Of a stretch of 9,618 nt of DNA, positions 7,494-9,618 are shown in pieces. Both the position numbers and the translations under genes were made by a program. Every line of letters starts with the position of its first letter. The first letter of the stretch is position 1. The DNA is from Candidatus Saliniplasma halalkaliphilum (lineage in GTDB: Archaea; Thermoplasmatota; Thermoplasmata; Halarchaeoplasmatales; Halarchaeoplasmataceae), in the NCBI GenBank assembly GCA_019594235.1, contig JAFDTG010000059.1, positions 1 through 9,618 of the forward strand, given 5' to 3'. Under the pieces are notes generated by a model. The model saw nothing but the letters and a program-made list of their open reading frames with translations, was not told the DNA's origin and did no database searches.

Positions 7494-7910
7494 TTACGTG
7501 GACCATAACTCATTTTCCTTAAGGATCGGATATTTAAAGAATGAATATACCCCAACTGAAATTACTGCAACGATGCTGATCATCGCTATAAGATCGAAGG
7601 ATAAAAGATCCCTAGTTATGGATAGTATATCTAATAAACCATAGGATGAGATAAACGTATGGAAAAGTTGCTATCCCTACAGTAGTGGATTAGAGTGCTT
7701 TACCGGTTCCGGGAGTTAAAAAATGATGACTCGCAATACCAGTGATTCCGGCGACAAGGAAGGCTATTGGTAGTACATAGAAGATTGATGGGAAATCGCC
7801 ACCACTTGCTATAAAGAATGCTGTCTCACGAGTTCCAAATTAATGATAAATTTTCTAGCTCCTATATGTTCAACACTCATGACCATGTTGATAAAATTTT
7901 TGACTTTCAT
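7494..7910 (-). pseudogene. Decayed small multi-helix membrane protein gene
   Basis: Pieces of one membrane protein can be followed across frames. ATG at 7910, with GGTGA 6 nt upstream, opens MKVKNFINMVMSVEHIGA and ends at TAG 7811-7809. The frame then switches near 7839 to FGTRETAFFIASGGDF, followed by a helix (FYVLPIAFLVAGITGIAS) and GTGKAL before an in-frame TAA at 7692-7690. The same frame continues after this stop with TTVGIATFPYVYLILWF. The frame shifts back near 7637 into LLDILSITRDLL, then a helix (LIAMISIVAVISVGVYSFF), ending KENELWST at TAA 7496-7494. The result is about 139 codons with three hydrophobic helices, two frame changes and one nonsense codon. The parent family is not recognised. 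Indel errors could explain the frame changes but not the in-frame TAA without a further error, so decay is likelier. Confidence 0.65.
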
Positions 7911-7967
7911 TATATTTCACCATCTAACGAATGATTTATTACACCCTACAAAATTTATGTGATCAAT
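7911..7967. promoter_or_regulatory. Divergent promoter region between tsr3 and the membrane pseudogene
   Basis: 57 nt separate two divergent start codons. For tsr3 (plus) there are ATTTATTA (7934-7941), about 31 nt before the ATG, and TTATATTTC (about 7910-7918), with GTGAT (7959-7963) as ribosome site 4 nt before ATG 7968. For the pseudogene (minus) AATAAATC and CATAAATTTT are TATA-like, and GGTGA (7921-7917) remains as its ribosome site. TATA choice is uncertain because the whole stretch is A+T-rich. Confidence 0.45.
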
Positions 7968-8462
7968 ATGCACCTCTATATATTGGATTATAGGGAATGT
8001 GACCCTAAGAAATGTACCGCTAGAAAACTTTTGGATAATGACATGGCTGAAAAAATTTTACATGAACGTGATCTAGGTAAAGGTGGCATCTACCTTACAC
8101 CGCTGACGGACAAAGCCTTCTCACCTGAAGATAGAGAATACTGTGAAGAAGGGGGTATCCGAGCTTTGGACTGTACCTGGACTGAAGCTGAAGAGAAATT
8201 ACCAGTTTACGAAAATGCTAGAGCACTGCCTTATCTTGTAGCAGCGAACCCGGTTAATTATGGTAAACCGATGCAGTTGACCACGGTAGAAGCACTTTCA
8301 GCCGCACTCTATATTTTAGGAGAAGAAGACCAGGCTAGAGAGATATTATCAAAATTCAACTGGGGGGAACAGTTTTTAAAATTGAATAAAGAACCACTTA
8401 ATGAATACCAGAAAGCTGAAAACAGTAAAGAGATAGTCGATATACAGATGGAATTTGTTTAA
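7968..8462 (+). CDS. tsr3: Tsr3/DUF367 family 16S rRNA aminocarboxypropyltransferase
   Basis: SPOUT-like enzyme that transfers the 3-amino-3-carboxypropyl group of S-adenosylmethionine to the hypermodified uridine of small-subunit rRNA (yeast 18S position 1191 equivalent), late in 40S/30S maturation. The 164 residues are normal for archaeal members. Family landmarks: N-terminal MHLYILDYRECDPKKCTARKL, an ALDCTW segment followed by E-rich residues, the SAM-site block RALPYLVAANPVNYGKPMQL, TTVEALSAALYILGE, and the end FNWGEQFLKLNKEPLNEY. A GTG start at 7959 is possible, but GTG there is part of GTGAT, the ribosome site, and ATG 7968 matches the family N-terminus. The stop overlaps the stop of the opposing trm112-type gene by 4 bp. 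Whether the archaeal modification is acp on an m1-pseudouridine precursor depends on other genes not in the window. Confidence 0.93.
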   Translation: MHLYILDYRECDPKKCTARKLLDNDMAEKILHERDLGKGGIYLTPLTDKAFSPEDREYCEEGGIRALDCTWTEAEEKLPVYENARALPYLVAANPVNYGKPMQLTTVEALSAALYILGEEDQAREILSKFNWGEQFLKLNKEPLNEYQKAENSKEIVDIQMEFV

Positions 8463-8632
8463 TCCTTTTTGGGAAGCATGTTCGGTATTCCATCTTCGAT
8501 AGGGTAGTCAACATCACATTTTTCACAGTGAAGTGAACCCTCTTCGATCTTATCATTTTCCTGTTCGACATTCAAATCCAATTCACCCTTACATTCGGGG
8601 CAGCGTAATATATCCATCAAACTACGTTTCAT
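8459..8632 (-). CDS. trm112: Trm112-family methyltransferase activator (57 aa)
   Basis: A small zinc-ribbon-like protein that, in archaea and eukaryotes, binds and stabilises several SAM-dependent methyltransferases acting on tRNA, rRNA and release factor (Trm11, Mtq2-type partners). It is encoded from ATG 8632 to TAA 8461-8459. It reads MKRSLMDILRCPECKGEL, an acidic middle, then HCEKCDVDYPIEDGIPNML and PKKD. The two CxxC pairs (Cys11, 14 and Cys36, 39) and the YPIEDGIPNML end are family hallmarks, and the length is full. It lies after aIF1A on the same strand (45 nt gap) and overlaps the tsr3 stop tail-to-tail. AAAATATG about 31 nt before the ATG could be its own TATA box, giving a leaderless message. 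Its methyltransferase partners are not encoded here. Confidence 0.9.
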   Translation of the reverse strand: MKRSLMDILRCPECKGELDLNVEQENDKIEEGSLHCEKCDVDYPIEDGIPNMLPKKD

Positions 8633-8643
8633 GTTTAGAATAT

Positions 8644-8649
8644 AAAAAA
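8644..8649 (-). terminator. T-tract downstream of aIF1A, possible archaeal terminator
   Basis: The minus strand carries CCC followed by T6 (8649-8644) about 28 nt after the aIF1A stop. Archaeal RNA polymerase commonly terminates at such oligo-T tracts. It lies just before the trm112 start, so it may attenuate read-through into that gene. Confidence 0.4.
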
Positions 8650-8677
8650 GGGATTATAACATATTTTCGATTCACGT

Positions 8678-9013
8678 TTAGAAAATATCGAGTGAATTAG
8701 GAATACTATTACTCCTCTTCAAATAGCTAATCTGCGTACGAGTATATCTGTACTCAATATCTGCTTTTTCGTCCTGGAAAGACCAAGGCTTAACGATGAG
8801 GAGATCCCCTTCTCTGATCCACATCCTCTTCTTTAATTTACCAGGAATCCGTCCCATCCTTGATTTACCGTCTTCACACATAATATTCACCCGTCCACCG
8901 CCGAGCATTTTATCTGCTATAGCGAACATCTGTCCTTGATTCCTTCGAGGGTATGGAACTCTTTGTACTTCTTCCTCGTCGTCGTTCGAACTCACTTTAT
9001 CACAATTAAGCAT
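8678..9013 (-). CDS. eif1A: Translation initiation factor aIF1A
   Basis: S1-like OB-fold protein that binds the A site of the small ribosomal subunit during start-codon selection, with aIF1 and aIF2. Landmarks: QMFAIADKMLGGGRV, CEDGKSRMGRIPGKLKKRMWI, REGDLLIVKPWSFQDEKADI and YRYTRTQISYLKR, in family order. The frame is open to an ATG at 9058, but a TATA box (9032-9025) lies inside that extension, so I chose ATG 9013 (111 residues). GTG 8995, preceded by GTGAT 4 nt away and lying about 33 nt after the TATA centre, is a serious alternative (105 residues). After the usual end, the protein has an extra tail of about ten residues (SNSIPNSLDIF). It is preceded by the HPP gene and followed by trm112 on the same strand. 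Confidence 0.93.
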   Translation of the reverse strand: MLNCDKVSSNDDEEEVQRVPYPRRNQGQMFAIADKMLGGGRVNIMCEDGKSRMGRIPGKLKKRMWIREGDLLIVKPWSFQDEKADIEYRYTRTQISYLKRSNSIPNSLDIF

Positions 9014-9024
9014 ATTATGTGGGG

Positions 9025-9032
9025 TATATAAA
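9025..9032 (-). promoter_or_regulatory. TATA box of aIF1A
   Basis: TTTATATA followed by CCCC on the minus strand, a close match to the archaeal TATA consensus. A start site 25-27 nt downstream would fall near 9002-9004, just after ATG 9013 and at the GTGAT preceding GTG 8995. This argues against the ATG at 9058 and slightly favours the GTG. Confidence 0.6.
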
Positions 9033-9071
9033 TCTTCGCTGGGGCGTACAAAATCCATAGGTATATTTCAT

Positions 9072-9545
9072 TCAAACTAAATCGATCATATATGGGTCAA
9101 GAATCATCGCTACAGTACTGATAATGGATGCCAATAAAAGAAGAGCTACAAGAGCTTCAACCATAGGATTCAATACTAAGAAAATGACAGTACCTCCAGC
9201 CGGTGGATGTTCGATATCTAAAACTACCATAACGAAGATAGCTGCCCCAACTGCTAGAGCTATCGTTGCTGAAAGGGGCAATAATGTCGAATTAAGATGG
9301 AAAAATAATAAACCTAGAAGACCACATGCAAGATGTCCACCAAGCACGTTTTTCGGATTCGATGGAGTACTTTCAGGCATTGCAAAAACTATGAATGAAG
9401 TGGAACCTATCGCAGCTATCAATATGGGTTCGTCGATCAGTGGAATCATGAACGCACCGTATAAAGCTGCAGCAGCTAGAGCACTTTGTAATAGATAATG
9501 TTTCCATGTATATTTGTCAAATTTCCTGTCGATAATGAACTTCAT
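9072..9545 (-). CDS. HPP-family integral membrane protein
   Basis: A four-helix membrane protein of 157 residues from ATG 9545 (158 from the adjacent TTG 9548; no clear ribosome site separates them). The naming motif HPPAGGTV is present after a helix (IALAVGAAIFVMVVLDIE). The preceding family block is also present: IGSTSFIVFAMPES, NPKNVLGGHLACGLLG. Hydrophobic segments lie at about residues 20-57 (two), 70-85, 92-111 and 120-150. Some cyanobacterial and chloroplast HPP proteins transport nitrite; most prokaryotic ones are uncharacterised, so no substrate is claimed here. Only the bare HPP core is present, without the CBS domains found in some relatives. The stop lies 58 nt before the chosen aIF1A start on the same strand. 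A weak TATA-like ATAAATATG (about 9603-9595) lies some 54 nt upstream. Confidence 0.9.
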   Translation of the reverse strand: MKFIIDRKFDKYTWKHYLLQSALAAAALYGAFMIPLIDEPILIAAIGSTSFIVFAMPESTPSNPKNVLGGHLACGLLGLLFFHLNSTLLPLSATIALAVGAAIFVMVVLDIEHPPAGGTVIFLVLNPMVEALVALLLLASIISTVAMILDPYMIDLV

Positions 9546-9618
9546 CAAGAGGGTATTTTAGAACTTCCAAATAAGACTTTTCATCGAGGGAAAACATATT
9601 TATCAACAGGAGAGTTTA

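Noticed and set aside
7494..7910. Programmed frameshifting instead of pseudogene
   Set aside because: There is no slippery heptamer at the frame changes, and an additional in-frame TAA would also need read-through; decay is simpler.
7344..7958. tRNA, CRISPR or insertion sequence in the longest gene-free stretch
   Set aside because: No cloverleaf arms with T-loop GTTC, no regularly spaced direct repeats and no terminal inverted repeats or transposase motifs were seen on either strand.
7959..7967. GTG 7959 as start of tsr3
   Set aside because: The GTG belongs to GTGAT, a good ribosome site for ATG 7968, and the family N-terminus begins at that ATG.
9124..9498. 124-codon plus-strand frame opposite the HPP gene
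   Set aside because: It is antisense to a clear HPP membrane protein; its Ala/Lys/Arg-rich translation is what the complement of hydrophobic codons gives.

Overview
The window is archaeal, most probably euryarchaeal. It carries A-type (not F-type) ATP synthase catalytic and non-catalytic subunits, aIF1A, TiaS (tRNA-Ile2 agmatidine synthetase, an archaea-only enzyme), Tsr3/DUF367 and an archaeal Trm112. Promoter-like elements are TATA boxes and several ribosome sites are GGTGA/GTGAT-like. G+C is visibly below 50% and AGA/AGG are the dominant Arg codons. The ATP synthase proteins are fairly acidic, so a salt-adapted or methanogen-related lineage is possible, but nothing here fixes the genus.

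Layout. (1) 1-4769, plus strand: the end of an A-ATP synthase operon. atpA is cut by the left edge and interrupted by a 527-residue intein exactly in the P-loop; atpB follows with a strong Shine-Dalgarno. A 7-bp hairpin (4790-4810) separates this operon from converging genes, and atpD does not follow atpB. (2) 4815-7343, minus strand: an RDD-family membrane protein with a C-terminal zinc ribbon, then tiaS 6 nt downstream, then a stand-alone protein resembling the V4R/heme-NO-binding fold. (3) 7344-7958: 615 nt with no intact gene. It contains the wreck of a small multi-helix membrane protein (about 7910-7494, minus strand, two frame changes and one in-frame stop) and the leader of the RDD gene. 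(4) 7968-8462, plus strand: tsr3, converging with and overlapping by 4 bp a 57-codon trm112-type gene that is easily missed. (5) 8678-9545, minus strand: aIF1A preceded by an HPP-family membrane protein.

Functionally the window joins energy conservation (ATP synthase) with translation and RNA modification (TiaS at tRNA-Ile2 C34, Tsr3 on small-subunit rRNA, Trm112 as methyltransferase activator, aIF1A in initiation). The accessory parts are the intein with its homing endonuclease, the V4R-like putative sensor, the RDD-zinc ribbon protein and the decayed membrane gene. I see no CRISPR array, insertion sequence, tRNA or rRNA. I did not find a clearly new multi-gene system; the best candidates for follow-up are the RDD-zinc ribbon/tiaS pair, the V4R-like orphan, the intein's extra DNA-binding-like segments and the membrane pseudogene.
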